Below are positions 19,931 to 31,692 of a stretch of 64,000 bases of DNA, piece by piece (within the stretch, counting starts at the first letter, position 1; every line of letters starts with the position of its first letter). Below the pieces are notes generated by a model, which had not been told where the DNA came from, searched no databases, and was given only the letters and a program-made list of their open reading frames with translations. A program made the position numbers and the translations under genes. The stretch is from Nephrocerus scutellatus (taxonomy: Eukaryota > Arthropoda > Insecta > Diptera > Pipunculidae): NCBI GenBank assembly GCA_947095585.1, contig OX352763.1, forward strand, positions 115,981,908-116,045,907, in the 5' to 3' direction.

Positions 19931-22446
19931 TAAACACCATGATAAATATCCTTTGCGGCAGTGATGCAGGCCGATTATAGGTACGCTGAAAGTACAAGGG
20001 CATCCCAAGTTTAGGAGTACGCCATACTAAATGACTTCATCCTATATTCATATTTGGCTCTAAATCTTAAGCTTAAATCAAAAATCGAAAAAATTCTTTC
20101 ACAATGTATTTGTAACGAGTAGTCCAAGTATACATAGCGGCAAAAATACTCGTACATCAAATGATTGTGACAAAGTTAAACCCCTTTCCATTGATTTATT
20201 TATTATGGCCAACAATGTCACTAATGGCAGGAGTAATTTTTCTCACAACATTGCAACCTTTTTATCAAAATGTGTGCAAAATATTATTCTACTCCCATTT
20301 AACTCTGGTTGATGTAGCTGGGTTATAATTTCCTGATGCGACCCAATTCGCCCCAAACCACTCGGCGCATCCCTTACCAGAGTAATTTTTTACTACTCGT
20401 GTCACGTAGTTTACTCGTAATTATGGTAAACGTGAGGATTTTGAATAAAATTCTTTCACTTTACAGAATATAATATGCAATTCTGTAAACGCCCAGTTGT
20501 TGTGCTATAATTCAGTCAGTAGCTTTCATGTCTGTGAAAAAGCCAAAAAAAAAGTTTCTGTTTTTTTTCTGTGGGTCTAATACATACGGCATATAGTAGG
20601 AAACATTAGAACAGCAGGCAATGCGGTCGATAATCATAAAAAATCACATCTGCAGCGAGTGTTTCAAATGTACTGGTGGACAAGGGTATACAGTCGTGCT
20701 ATGTATGCAAAGAGCATGGGTCTTTTGCGGTAACATAATGACCATTTTTGTTGCTGTTAATGCTTTTGTTAACATTTATTTATTTACATTACGAGACACT
20801 TTGGAGGAGATACTGTCTCTGTCTATAGAGTTTCAGTTCAATGTATCGATTTCAAACCATTGCAGTTGAACTTTGCATTAAGCACAACGACAGTTGTATT
20901 AAGTGTCCTTTTCTTTGTTTATCATCATTAGAGTTTTATAACTATGAGGATACCCAAAATAACCCTAACCCTAATGCATCCTATGATAAAATGGCACTTA
21001 TTCTTTTAATTAAACGATCACAGGCAGGGTGTAATTATTTTTCATACATTGCTGCATTAGACAAATGAACTTCTCGCACCCTTTGTATCAAAAGAAAAGG
21101 AAAAAAAGGAAAGAAAAGCCAATCAAATCACCCTCAAAGGATTTGCAAAGACGCAAAAACACATGCGGTGATGAACTTCACAGATGAGGTGAATGACATC
21201 TTTGTAACTTGGACAAATTGCGGCCAAGTCAATTAAAGGGAGTCTTTTGTTTATGTAGGAAAGTAGCAAGTGCGAGTGCACTGTCTATCAACCGGACTAT
21301 TTAGATAACAAGCTGCGGCGAGAGGCCATTTGGTCATAAAAAAAAATTCCCAAATATTTAACAAACACAAATGTGTGAAAGTATTGTTCTAACATGAACT
21401 GAGAGTACTGCAAAACGATTTTAACGACGTGGCATGTTTCCCACCCTTACAAAATTGGCTGTTGTTAGCTTATCAGCGATTGCATTTTAAGTCTTCTTAG
21501 TGTTCTCAGTACAATAACAACAATCTGCTGCTCCTCCCCTATAGACAGTATCTTTATATTGACACGCATTAATTTTCTGCCAATATATTAGAACAGATCG
21601 TAAAAGTTAAGATAATTTGACACGTGTCGCATGACAAAAAAAAGGAGCAAAATTCAATTCGAATTGCATTGGCACGCGTCCAAGATTGCAATTATTGCAT
21701 TTGCGGGCACTTGTTATCGATTGCAGATTGTCACAAAATATCACTAAAGAAAGTAAGTGATTTAATAAATTTGGGGTTGTTATGTCATACCTAGCCCATA
21801 TGAGTACATGCAGTAACTGTGCGTAACCACTCACTTATATGGCTTGACTTCGACAAAAGAAGTGGATGCGAATGCCAGAGTTGTCAAACTGAATTGTTTT
21901 CTAATAATAAAAAAATGTCAATACACTTGACAGCTGATTGATTTGGGTTTGACTTGGCAACAATATCTATTTACATTATGTGCGTGCGTATGAATAACGC
22001 AATATTGTTCTTACAAGTGTACTGCAGCCCGTTATACCGATAAACTGACACTAGTAAGAGGTGAGGATGATTTTATTATTAGGCGGAAGCGTCTGCCACG
22101 ATTCACTCTCCCAGGGTTGTGGATTTGGACCCCCTTCATCATGCTATATGATCCCCAGATATTCAAGACGCAAGTATCTAGACATATTTTCCTTTAATTT
22201 CCGTAGTTCTTTAATTCCCTCAACCACGATATTCTTAGAATTGTAATGGTGTAACATGTGTACATTAAAAATATTCATGTTTTTTATCTTTTATTAATTT
22301 TTTGTTTTATAAGAATTCAAAATCAAATATGAAATATTTCTCTATATACTTTGTTTTGTAATGACGAACATTTTAACGGCAAACGTTCGTCTTTCACCCA
22401 CTGTGCACACATGCAGAAAAATCCCGCAAACGGTAATTGAGTACAA
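19931..22446. other. No recognisable gene
   Basis: About 2.5 kb of AT-rich DNA. Frames at 20621-20869 and 20841-21068 (plus) and 21607-21834 (minus) show no family motif. Two CCCTAA units at 20963-20974 are too few to mean anything. No transposon remnant was recognised. Confidence 0.5.
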
Positions 22447-22746
22447 ATGCATGCAAACAAGTCCAGCATAGCAACACAGCAAAGGCATGCAAATAAATCC
22501 TGCATAGCAACACAGCACATGCATGCAAATGAATCCAGCAAAGCAACACAGCACATGCATGCAAATAAATCCAGCATAGCAACACAACCAACGCTGTATA
22601 TTCGAAAAAATGGAGGTGACAAAATGGCAGATGAAAAAAGCCCAAAAGATTTGCAAATTGCAATGCATAAGCAGAAGAGAAAACACCAACAACACGAGAG
22701 AGCTGAGAGAGCTACAAAGCTGCAAAGTCCACCAAGAGGCAAATAA
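22447..22746 (+). CDS. Possible small ORF with four 12-residue repeats (unknown)
   Basis: This 99-codon frame starts with four imperfect copies of MHANKSSIATQH, encoded by the 36-bp repeat. It continues for about 50 residues that are very rich in Lys, Gln, Ala and Glu (for example HKQKRKHQQHERAERATK). The tail could be a charged helix, as in some gag-like or ORF1 proteins, but I do not recognise it. Antisense frames of 89-139 codons cover the same repeat and are explained by its period. No promoter, intron or homologue can be pointed to. Chance is a serious alternative. Confidence 0.25.
   Translation: MHANKSSIATQQRHANKSCIATQHMHANESSKATQHMHANKSSIATQPTLYIRKNGGDKMADEKSPKDLQIAMHKQKRKHQQHERAERATKLQSPPRGK
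22449..22592. repeat. 36-bp tandem repeat, four units
   Basis: Units beginning ATGCAAA start at 22451, 22487, 22523 and 22559, an exact 36-bp period with a few substitutions per unit. Because 36 is a multiple of three, every reading frame without a stop in one unit stays open. This gives long frames on both strands. Confidence 0.95.
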
Positions 22747-23070
22747 TATTAAAGGAGAAATACAGGAAGAATTTTTCTCTTTCCTGCGACATCAGCGAGA
22801 CTGTTCACTTCGGCAACAAGACAACAAGAAAGAAAGGTAAGTGAACATTGCGAGGGCAAACACCTCAAGGAGAATATCGACAGCATCGACAACTACCGTA
22901 AATGGGACAACTACCAGCGACATATTCGACACCAAAACTTCCAACGAAGCCAAAGATGACGGAATTTTAAAGGCGGGATACGGGACAACCAACGTTGGTC
23001 GGCGCTAGAATCAGGTGAGCCAAATTCCCCAGTGAGCTAGCATTAGAATCACCTTTCTTGGTCTCCTCTC
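22747..23070. other. No recognisable gene
   Basis: Purine-rich plus-strand sequence leading into the RTE-A scrap. No family was recognised. Confidence 0.4.
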
Positions 23071-23228
23071 GCCGTTACGTCAGAGTCTCTGATCACTTTC
23101 TTTAACGCCAGGTTGAAGAGGACGCAGGCCAGTCCCCCCAACCCCTTGACGGAGCCCGTTATAGACGTTGAATGGGCTTGATAGTGATCCGGATATTTTT
23201 ACTTGGCTTATAACATTCGTCATAGTCT
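23071..23228 (-). mobile_element. RTE-A RT scrap
   Basis: The minus strand reads TNVISQVKISGSLSSPFNVY, matching the RTE-A RT region at 58610-58670. A damaged GLRQG block follows where intact copies have GVRQGDGLA. Both ends are truncated. The scrap is immediately followed by the 232-bp direct repeat. Confidence 0.75.
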
Positions 23229-23600
23229 CTCTGAAAACCTCAATAGGAAGAGATTTCCCTTTGTTAGGCGTAGAAACCATTCGAACTCTGGCGGGCCTTA
23301 TAGGACTCCATCCTGAGGTTCGATCTCTCGTAGGGCCGAGTTTTCCCCATTAAGTAGAGAGTGAAGAGTGAGAGATCTGCTGCTGTCTACTAAATCTATC
23401 TTAGAATCCCCTTTCTTGGTCTCGATACTCTAGCGGGCCTTATATGACTTACACTCCAGACCCTGAAAACCTCGATAGGGAGAGATTCCCCCTTGTTAGG
23501 CGGAGAAACCCTTCGAACTCATGACCCCGGCGGGCCTTATAGGACTCCTTCCTGGGCATCGATATCTCTTAGGGCCCAGCTTTCATTTTGTAGGGAGCGA
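23229..23600. repeat. Diverged direct repeat, offset about 232 bp
   Basis: CTGAAAACCTC followed by a GTTAGGCG / GCGGGCCTTATAGGACTCC series starts at 23231 and again at 23463. A second shared block (TTAGAATC-CCTTTCTTGGTCTC) is at about 23043 and 23401. The pair is diverged and contains no recognisable coding frame; its origin is unknown. Confidence 0.65.
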
Positions 23601-23969
23601 GTGGTGAAAGACCCGCTTCTTCCGAATAAATCCCGTAGGTGCAGATTCCCAGTAAATTGCAAACCTTCTTCATTTGCACAATTTTTCAAATGGTCATTTA
23701 AAGCTTCGTATTTTTCAACGCACAAGAATGAAAATTAAGCCTGTTGCCTTCGATCTTTGACCAAATGTCCAACAATAACTGCTGCGTCAATTTTCTTCCG
23801 ATATGTCGGGGTATAATTCAACTCTGATGTCAAGGCGATAAGCATAGCAATGCATTTGTGTGACCTTTTTTCTATGACTTTGTGAATGACGGTCGAATTC
23901 TTGAAGTTATTTAGGGCGTTACTGTAATGGAATATCAATTCCACAGCCTTGGCAACCGTAAGGACGAAA

Positions 23970-24175
23970 ATGACTTTCCGAGCAGTATCCTTCCTCTTCG
24001 CTCATGCCAGCTAGGTGTCCTGCCCACCAGAGCCTACCGAGCTTAATTATCTTAACGATGTCGAAATCGCAGTAACGCTCGTAGATCTCATCATTATAGA
24101 GTCTCTGCAATCGTCCTTTCTCCAACAATCATCCGTAAGACTTTACTCTCGAACGCGGCTAAGAGGTCAGAATGC
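23970..24175 (-). mobile_element. RTE-A C-terminal coding scrap
   Basis: On the minus strand, RLQRLYNDEIYERYCDFDIV and LGRLWWAGHLAGMSEE correspond to the conserved C-terminal segment of RTE-like ORF2, where WAGHVxRM is typical. The same segment, more damaged, is at 59190-59400. It is a truncated fragment within a frame of 69 codons. Confidence 0.75.
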
Positions 24176-25379
24176 GTTTATGTCTTTGTTTATATCAAGA
24201 TCACCTTGTACATCATGGACATAGAGGAAAGGTTTTTGAGATGACCTTGTGCACAACACACTTCAAGGAAATTATAAAAATGCTTAATCATAGAACGATA
24301 TATTTCACGGTTCCTTTTCCCATTTCAATCATAAATACAAATACACTTAAGAATAAAGATTCAAACCAAACGGCACGACACTCCGACAATCATTTATTCA
24401 ATACAATATCTCCTCGAAGTCATTTACTTCCTCAAGCACTACTTTCACTCATTGAGAGCAAAAAAGTTTTGAATTATTGCCTTGTCGGTGTTACAATCTA
24501 TCATTAAGAGACTAATACAGTCAGTTTCCTATTTTCCAGTTAGCACTTAAACGAACTCAACCTCTGTGCTATAGATGTGTTCCTTCTATTGTCACGTACC
24601 TTTCCATCTCGCATGGGATTAAAGCGCACATCCGTCTTACTATTCCCATAAAAAAGTTAACTGTCAACTGTCAATCACACAACAATTCAATCAGAACCAA
24701 AAATTACTGCAAATGAACATCGTACCAGCTGAAATATTAACAATCCTTGTGCGGTAGTACTGCAAGCAAAAGTGAACTTCTTGCTGGAAGAAGTCCATAA
24801 CGAGCAGCGCAATACATCCATCCAATAAACCTTTTCGTACCGGAAATAAAAAGACCATTAAGAGGAAAATGAAAACCAATGGCGGCCTCAAGGTGTCTGC
24901 CTTGCTTATCTGTCATAAAACGGCACTATATGATATACGAGTATTACTGGTACAGTGCGGGAGTCGTACAAATTGTCCATCATATAGGTACTTCGTTCGA
25001 TCAGTCATCCCTGTTCCTTTCTCTAGAGATTGACAGGAATAAGAATGACTCCTGGCCAACTCATGTTAGGCTCCATTTTTCTTCTTGCAATTTTTTATTA
25101 CCTTTCCTTATTCATTCTTCGGAATACCGCACATTCTTTGGGTTTTTTTTAACAATTTCGACCGCAAACTTCTTGCGAACTTCTTTGCCATAATTTCAGT
25201 TTGCAGAATTGTTACACATTGGTTGGAAATTTTAGTCTGCGTCTGCATTGAGTATACATTGTATAAAAAAATAAAAGAGAAATAAAATTACTAACAAATT
25301 GAATTTTATATTGCCAACTAGAGTAATGATTGCAAATATTGTTGTATTTGGTAGGAAGGTAGAGTGTTGATCCTCGCCA
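24176..25379. other. No recognisable gene
   Basis: AT-rich DNA with only short frames. No motif or repeat structure was recognised. Confidence 0.5.
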
Positions 25380-26215
25380 CCCTAGCGACGGCCTCTAATA
25401 GCACTTAAGTGCGTCATTTGGCGACCGCAGACCTCATCAGAACTAATGAACTTAGAAATAATTGGGTTGATTATCAGGTATGAGATCAGATCGGTGATGT
25501 TGTACCCTGAAAGCTGCTTCAGGTCGGCAACGAATGGTTTGCTCAAGAAGCCCGCCAGGGTTGGACATTTGTACAGATAGTGAATAAGAGTTCCTTTCTC
25601 ATTTACATCCAAGCAACTCCTGGAAAAGGTATTATGCGGGATACCCCAAGTTTGGCTGCGTGGCTGCCCACTGGCCAATGGGCTGCGATTATTGCAATAC
25701 TCTGGAAATATCTGTCAGTAATCTGGAGTCCAGCTTGATGGAATTGTTTTTATTACAGCAATGCCACATCACTCTCTACTTGGCGCAGTTGGATATGTCA
25801 TTACATCTTAACTGTGCTCTGGTGGTAAGGAGAACAAGTTCCCGGACGGAGCTTAAAGGATAGAAGAATCTCTTCGTTAAGTCAACGTCCTTCTTGGCTA
25901 GTGCGTCTGCTTTCTGATTGCCGGCAATGGCGCTGTGCCTCGGAAACCATACTAGGCTAGGCTTTTCAAAGCCAGTTCAGCCTGACACTGCCTGCGAAGT
26001 TTCGAATTGGTTTTATTGCAGATTGGCTATCTACGCATATGCCAACTCTACCAGCTATTGCGATGCTGTGAAATAGGCCTGCATGCCTCCATTATCGCTA
26101 GGATCTCCGCCTCAAATATACTAGCAGAGTCAGGTAGCTTGCAGGTAGGACTACGCCGACATATTTCGCTTTTGAGGTGAGTTTAAGACTCTGAGCATTG
26201 AGTTTTGGAAGGACA
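25380..26215 (-). mobile_element. LINE-E 3' remnant (RNase H and C-terminal region)
   Basis: Reading from 26215 down: a worn CVDSQSAIKPIRNF (RNase H third acidic motif, near 26030), a segment like SAIAGNQKADALAKKDVD (near 25890-25930), and SCLDVNEKGTLIHYLYKC (about 25560-25620). The last is the C-terminal Cys/His region. SGYNITDLISYL and ISKFISS follow. These place it among R1/I-group LINEs. The 98-codon open piece at 25382-25678 is only the tail; multiple frameshifts lie upstream. Confidence 0.75.
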
Positions 26216-26221
26216 GAACTC

Positions 26222-27115
26222 GGTTTTTGGTGATGATGATGATAAATGGGGTGTAGTAGCACTGCGACACATGTGAATCTATTGCGCTTCCTCCTGAGTT
26301 GTGCTACAGAGATAGTGCATGCTCGTCTCTAAAGCACTCCCTCCATACCTATGGCTCTTAAGAACTTAAGAGCATGGAGCGGATTCAGCGAATGTCGCGC
26401 AGACTCCGAGATAACTTGAGTTCCAATGTAATTTCTTCTCTGTCGGATCGTTGCTCTGCATTTATTGAGAAGATGCCATGGGGTCTTCTCACTGCTTCCC
26501 CACAGAGTCTGCAGCTGCCATCCGCTACTAATTTTATTTTCTTTAGATGCCCTTTCAGTGCATGCAATGTCCTGTTAGGAAACCCATAATGATTCTTGCA
26601 TTACTTCTGCTTAGTCCCAATATCATGGGAGACCTCTTTGGGTTAAAGTTGCAAAGCATTTCCTTTGCTTGCCGTAGACCTGGGAGATTCTCCCATCTTT
26701 CGGAAGCGGCTGCCTTACATATAATGCGTAGCTATTTCCATTTTATGCGGTACCCTACACCATAGGACGGTTCTGGCCCTATTAGCATAGTTTCTGCTGC
26801 TTTATTAGTGAGCCTATCCGCTGCTTCGTTGCCTTCTATGCCGGTGTGTCCCTGTACCCAATACAAATGCATTTTGTTGACTTCGCCAAGTCTATTTAGC
26901 TTCGCCCTGCAACTAGGCTCTTAGCGCTGCTTGGCTGTCTGTCATAGCTATTTCCTGCATCATGTTCTTCCTTTCCAGATTAAAGTTAGCACATCTTTCG
27001 ATGGCGTGTACTTCTGCCTGGAATATACTCGGGTACTGCCCCATTGATACAGAGTACTTGTATCGTGGCCCATATACTCCAGCATCCGTATACCACTTTA
27101 TGGCACCGGAATATA
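26222..27115 (-). mobile_element. LINE-F 3' remnant (RNase H and C-terminal region)
   Basis: From 27115 down, the minus strand gives AIKWYTDAGVYGPRYKY (the GSK turn of the first RNase H motif is lost), SIFQAEVHAIERC, AMTDSQAALRA, and an HTGIEGNEAADRL-type fourth motif near 26820-26860. Further 3' is SCRLCGEAVRRPHGIFS (26430-26480), the Cys/His region. A GATGATGATGATAAA stretch at 26229-26247 may be its tail. Frames are broken. It lies head-to-tail with LINE-E but its sequence differs, so it is a separate family. Confidence 0.75.
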
Positions 27116-27117
27116 TC

Positions 27118-27240
27118 TGGTATTAGAGGGTAATGAGAGGGCGAACGAATTAGCTAAGATGGGCGTCGCTATGAACACTGGATCTATGGAGAGGGTTAGC
27201 TGTTAGCTGTGGGCTCAGTCAACGAACACATTATCTCCTT
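27118..27240 (+). mobile_element. LINE RNase H end fragment, possibly LINE-D
   Basis: The plus strand reads EGNERANELAKMGVAMNTGS, the last RNase H motif of an I/R1-type LINE. The CG-rich array follows, and at 27741 a LINE-D C-terminal region resumes in the same orientation. A single LINE-D copy split by the array is a reasonable inference. Confidence 0.6.
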
Positions 27241-27289
27241 TTTAAAAACTTTAATTAACTTGACTTGACCCCTTTTTGTCTGTATTTTA

Positions 27290-27750
27290 GACCGACCACT
27301 TTGAGGTCCTTTTTAACCACCTTTCACACGACCTAGAGAGCTGAAATTTTGTGAAATTTCTAAATTTTCCAAAACAGCATTTTTTATATTCAGAGTATGA
27401 CTCGTGTTGCGTGTCGCGCGTGGCGCGTGTGATGGGTTAAAATTTTATTTTTTCGAATTCTTTGAGGTTCTTTTTAACCAACTTCCACTCGACCTCGAGA
27501 GCTGAAGTGTCAACGACCAAAATAGCTTTTTTAATATTCCGAGTATGACGCGTGTCGCGTGTGCTAAGTTGAAAATTTGTTGTCGACTTCTTCCACACGA
27601 CCTAGAGAGCTGAAATGTTATGTGAGTCTAATTCCAAAATAGCGTTTTTTATATTCCGAGTATGACGCGTGTCGCCTGCCGCGTGTGCTAAGTTGAAGAT
27701 TTTTTTTCGACTTCTTCCACAACAACTTCCACACGACCTAGAGAGCTGCA
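27290..27750. repeat. CG-rich tandem array, second locus
   Basis: Degenerate units with the hallmark ACCTAGAGAGCTGAAAT (27331, 27492 as a variant, 27600, 27736) alternate with CpG-rich GACGCGTGTCGCG blocks. Unit length varies (161, 108 and 136 bp). It is clearly the same family as 12721-13280, in the same orientation. Confidence 0.75.
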
Positions 27751-28200
27751 ATTTGGAGCAGTCTGTCGAACTGGGCCATATCAAGATTGATAAAGCCATC
27801 CTACAGCAAAGGAAAACAACAGAGTTGTTATCCAGTACCCGGAATGATATGGCCAGAGTTGTGGCTATCAGCATGGGCAACCAAGCTGCCAAGTTTGGTA
27901 TACTGTACAACAAATTCTGCAGAAGTTGCAATGATGAAAATGAGTAAGAAACTCTCACACAGTTCCTCTGCACTTGTACGGCCCTAGCAGGGCTAAGATA
28001 TTGCATTTTAGGTAAACCATTTTTTCACGATCTGAAAGAGATTACAGGATCATCGAGCTGATCTTGTATCTGAACGCGCAAACATCCACGCTAGGTTCCT
28101 CGAGATTTGTGGCATTGAAATGGCGCACACTAGCGCTAATTGATGACTTCGCAAGTACAGCGGGATCCACCACTCTACCTACCTACCTACCTACCTACTT
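27741..28200 (+). mobile_element. LINE-D C-terminal region and CCTA tail
   Basis: On the plus strand, ELLSSTRNDMARVVAIS, AAKFGILYNKFCRSCNDENE and a frame-shifted ETLTQFLCTCTALAGLRY give the C-terminal Cys/His region seen damaged at 8880-9050. LGKPFFHDLKEITG follows. The 3' end has (CCTA)n at 28174-28196, comparable with the CCTAA tail at 9293-9313. It is a truncated pseudogene. Confidence 0.75.
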
Positions 28201-30019
28201 ACTCCTTTCCGTTTTTGGGCTTTTAGACGATTATTCTTTTGTCAATAATTACCATCTCAACAAAGGCTCCAAATATCAATTCTTTCTTTCTTCGCCTCCT
28301 TTAAATTGGCAACTGTGTCACATCAACCACTTGAATCTCCATAATTAAATAAGAATCAATTGCTCCTTTCGGAGATGGTGTCGATGGTTTTGCTAAGAAA
28401 TTTATTTTCTTTCTTTGAGCGCGAGTGCATTAATAAATATTTTGGCTCGTTCCTTCGTTCCTATATCCTTATCCATTTACTCGTTTGAACTTTTTCTTTG
28501 TGCAGAGAAGTCCTTTTTAATTTTTTCGAGCTGTGAATAGACTGTTGATGTAAAATAAATGGCAATTGCTAGCTTCGATGCATACTATTCTGTTCTGCAA
28601 GTAACCGGTCATGAAAAGGGAAAAGTACTTTTTTCCATTTTGCCCACAGCACAGAGAAGAAAAAATTGGTCAAAAGCGTTTGACAAAAAAACAACAAAAA
28701 GTTACTCAAGTAATTAGTAAAAAAATACGCAAACAGAGAAACCCATTAGCGATGTAATAAACGATCTTTGTTTTATTGCAGCGGACATTGAGATTCAACG
28801 TAGAGGAGAATTTGCTAAACTTCCTTCACTTCTCAAACTTCTTAAACTTTTAAAAGCGACCTTTCGTTGAAGCATTGCCCTTTATTGCTAATAAAAAGTT
28901 GCTCAAAAGTACAAAAAGTTAACAGAACTTTTAAAAGTTGAATCTATCAAGGTACTACAAGGATTTAATGAAACTTAAGGGAATTTTAAGTGGATTCACA
29001 TTGAATGTGATTTCGTATTTGTCCTTTAACAACTTAACAGATTAAAAGTATCGACACATTTGAGGAGTATCTCCACTATAGATGATTTACGATTTTGTAA
29101 ACTGAGGAAACTTAAACAACAACTAATGTTGCTTAAGTTCAATAAAAATTGTAAATGCACGAATAATAATCTGAATAACAGTGCACACCACTCAACTATG
29201 ATCCTTATAACATGGATGCCATAAACTGCAGATGGTGTGGTGGTTACGCACATCAGCGTGCAACGTGGTGGTGTATCCAACGTGAACTGGCTAAGCGCGC
29301 ACGTGTTACAAGTGAGCGAAACAAAGATCCTTTAAACTTTTCGCCCAGTTAGCTACTTTTGTTGTTTAAAGTTGCTTCGTCGTGGTGGTGGTCGTGATGC
29401 ATCACAGTTGTTCTTTTTGTTTCCTAAAGCAACTATTCTATCAAGGGTTCCCCGGACTTTTGTGTATTTTATTGTCGAGGCGCGCTAGGGACTAAAAAAC
29501 GTGCCATCAAAATGAAGAGAAAACACGATTCCTATCATGCTGCTTATGGTGTTCCTTGTCGATGTTGCATCTGTCTACACTTTCAAGTTTCAAGTTTCAC
29601 GCAAGCAAAGTTGTGTACTAAATACTGACACTTAGCGTTCGTCGTTTTGTTTGCTGTCGTACGGTGGATCAAGCTAAAGAAATCGTAACTAAACGAGAAA
29701 AAATGTTATCTTTGGGGAATTTTTTTGTTAATACGTTAAAATTAATTGTCTTCAATCACCCTAAAAAGTGATAAAGGCTGAGCTTATCTAGATATCTAGA
29801 TATAAGATAGATAAATAAATAGAGCATAAGGATTGTTGTCTTTAGACTTAAAGGGATCTTACAGGGATGTTAGCCTAATGCTATGCAATGTTAAACGTAG
29901 TTATTTCATTGATAAGCGAACTATAGAAATAGGCGGAAAAATATCGTTAGACTTAAAAAAATTTATAACAATGTTTAGATTAAGTATTTGTCTCAGTAAC
30001 CCATCCAACAGCCAAATGA
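28201..30019. other. No recognisable gene
   Basis: AT-rich DNA. Frames at 29026-29280 (minus) and 29833-30093 (plus) have no motif; the latter runs into the Helitron-like repeat. Confidence 0.5.
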
Positions 30020-30410
30020 ATAAAAACGCTATCGCAAGACGAGCGCTAAATAATTGTTTTAAAACAAGTCCCATCAAATTCCGACTGGTATGAGCCGATA
30101 TATATGAGTGGACAAACTGACGAAATAACAAACTGACAAACTGACAAACTAACAAACTGACAACCCACGAGCTGATAAAATGATACACGCACGCTGAACA
30201 AATTTGACAAACTGACAAACTAACAAACTGACGAACTAACAAACTGACAGCCCACAAGCTGATAAAATGATACACGCACGCTGAAAAAATTTTCCATTTC
30301 TCTGATAATTAGCTTCGCCCTTCGATTCGCAATATATAATGAAAGCTCCTAATGCGAATAGCATAGATCCCGCAACACAAAACGTGTGGGCTTGTATATT
30401 ATAGTATAGA
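30020..30410 (-). mobile_element. Helitron-like repeat with candidate 5' end
   Basis: The minus strand begins at 30410 with TCTATACTATAATATAC after an A, close to the canonical Helitron 5' terminus. It continues through GGGATCTATGCTATTCGC and CGAAGGGCGAAGCTAAT into TTTGTCAG octamer repeats, then GGAATTTGATGGGACTTGTT. The part from GAAGGGCGAAGC onward is shared with 15965-16135. Inside it, an 88-bp unit is duplicated (30181 versus 30269). No Rep/helicase coding is visible, so it would be non-autonomous. The lower limit is uncertain. Confidence 0.55.
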
Positions 30411-30784
30411 TATAGATATTATAAAGGGAAAATAAAAATAATAAAAAGAAAATTTGTTTTCCTTCTTTTTGTGTACTTATCGTCTCAGTTTGCTTCACAG
30501 TAATCTAAACGGATGTGCTTCCGCTGCCAGACTTGTAATTTATTTATAAACGTAGCCGTTTATACGCCTTTTAGCACGATCTCTTCCACCATCTGCAGTT
30601 GACCTTGCACAGGATTCTATGATTTCTTATGCAAAGAAACTTTTTCACCCCTGTAACAGTTCCACTATCAGATTTTCATATCTTGAACATATTTTTATCA
30701 AAATAGTTGCTAAGTGGAATTGGAAACTTAACCAATGACCGGTCAATACAATATGCTGCCACTTCAAAACATAGAAGTAGTTAG

Positions 30785-30925
30785 CAGTACAACAATAGGG
30801 TCAAAAACAATAAGGCATCAGGATCGGATGGCATCTCACCGGAGCTAATTACATCTGGACGACCCTCATCACATCAAGTCATTCATAAACTAATTGTGCT
30901 AGTATGGGGGTAAGAAATAAATGCA
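30785..30925 (+). mobile_element. RTE-like RT N-terminal scrap
   Basis: NNKASGSDGISPELITSG and HKLIVLVWG can be read on the plus strand. This is the segment just before the RT palm in RTE-like LINEs (compare the NNKAP of 45000). It is a fragment of about 140 bp, frame-broken beyond. Confidence 0.65.
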
Positions 30926-31194
30926 GACTGTTGAGCAGCCGAACCCTATCCAGAGTTCAGACGGCCATACGGCCCTCTTCCGTAACTCACTAGGGCGTCA
31001 GAACTGAGGACGTGGAATCAGCCACTTCTGATTCTGACGCATCCATAATCGTTGATGCATGTAGCGTCATTTCGGAGAAATCTGGATGCTCTTCTATTGT
31101 GAAGGCATAAGATGGGCTACTGATCCAGCAACACCGAAGTGGATTCATTAAAGTAAGCTCGCTAGGGAGAAGACGACTTAAACATGCTGTACGC

Positions 31195-31692
31195 ATGGAC
31201 AAGGATTGCTTTTGTCAAAGCCGACCCTTTAACTTCAGCATCCATGCGAAGGACACGTCCGCTACCCTCAGTAAGCGGTTCGCCGAGGAAAATATAACCC
31301 TTGGTCTTAACCAAGAGCCTTGGGTTATTAGCGGACAAATAAAAGGTCTACGGAACGGGAGAAGTAATTGGATCTGTGAATGCGGGGAGCCCATGCAAAG
31401 GGCGGCCTGCTTGATCGGCACGAACATCAACTTTCTGTCTATTCTAGAATTCATAACGAAAGACCTGATGGCCCTGCTAATTGAAGTTTCGAGCGAGAGG
31501 GGAACAGAGAACATCGTGTGTGCTTCAGCATATTTCCTCGGCGACGACGACATCATCCCGCCCTTAGAGGTCCAGAAGCTGATAGAGCACAGCCGGATCA
31601 GAAACCTCCAGTGCCTCACAGGATGCGATGCAAATGCACATCATGACGTCTTGGGCAGCAACGACATCATTAGAAGGAGTGAGTGTCTTTAA
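31195..31692 (+). pseudogene. LINE-G AP-endonuclease fragment
   Basis: A 165-codon open piece covers most of an apurinic-like endonuclease domain. QEPWV holds the conserved Glu, KDLMALLIEVSSERG and VCASAYFLGDDD are core strands, and GCDANAHH carries the conserved Asp and Asn before the SNDIIRRSECL loop. The catalytic histidine region (SDHxxI) is lost by the deletion that follows. In the intact element it would nick target DNA for reverse transcription. Confidence 0.8.

Noticed and set aside
20963..20974. CCCTAACCCTAA resembling a telomere repeat
   Set aside because: Only two units of a vertebrate-type motif, in an otherwise ordinary stretch; expected by chance.
22449..22592. CRISPR-like look of the 36-bp repeat
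   Set aside because: Units are contiguous with no variable spacers, and the context is eukaryotic transposon DNA.
22323..22742. Minus-strand frames of 139, 127 and 89 codons with Cys/Met-rich repeats
   Set aside because: They are antisense readings of the 36-bp repeat, which keeps frames open because its period is divisible by three.
29901..30275. 124-codon minus frame with SLLVCQFVSL-type repeats suggesting a membrane protein
   Set aside because: It is a reading of the TTTGTCAG octamer repeat in the Helitron-like element.
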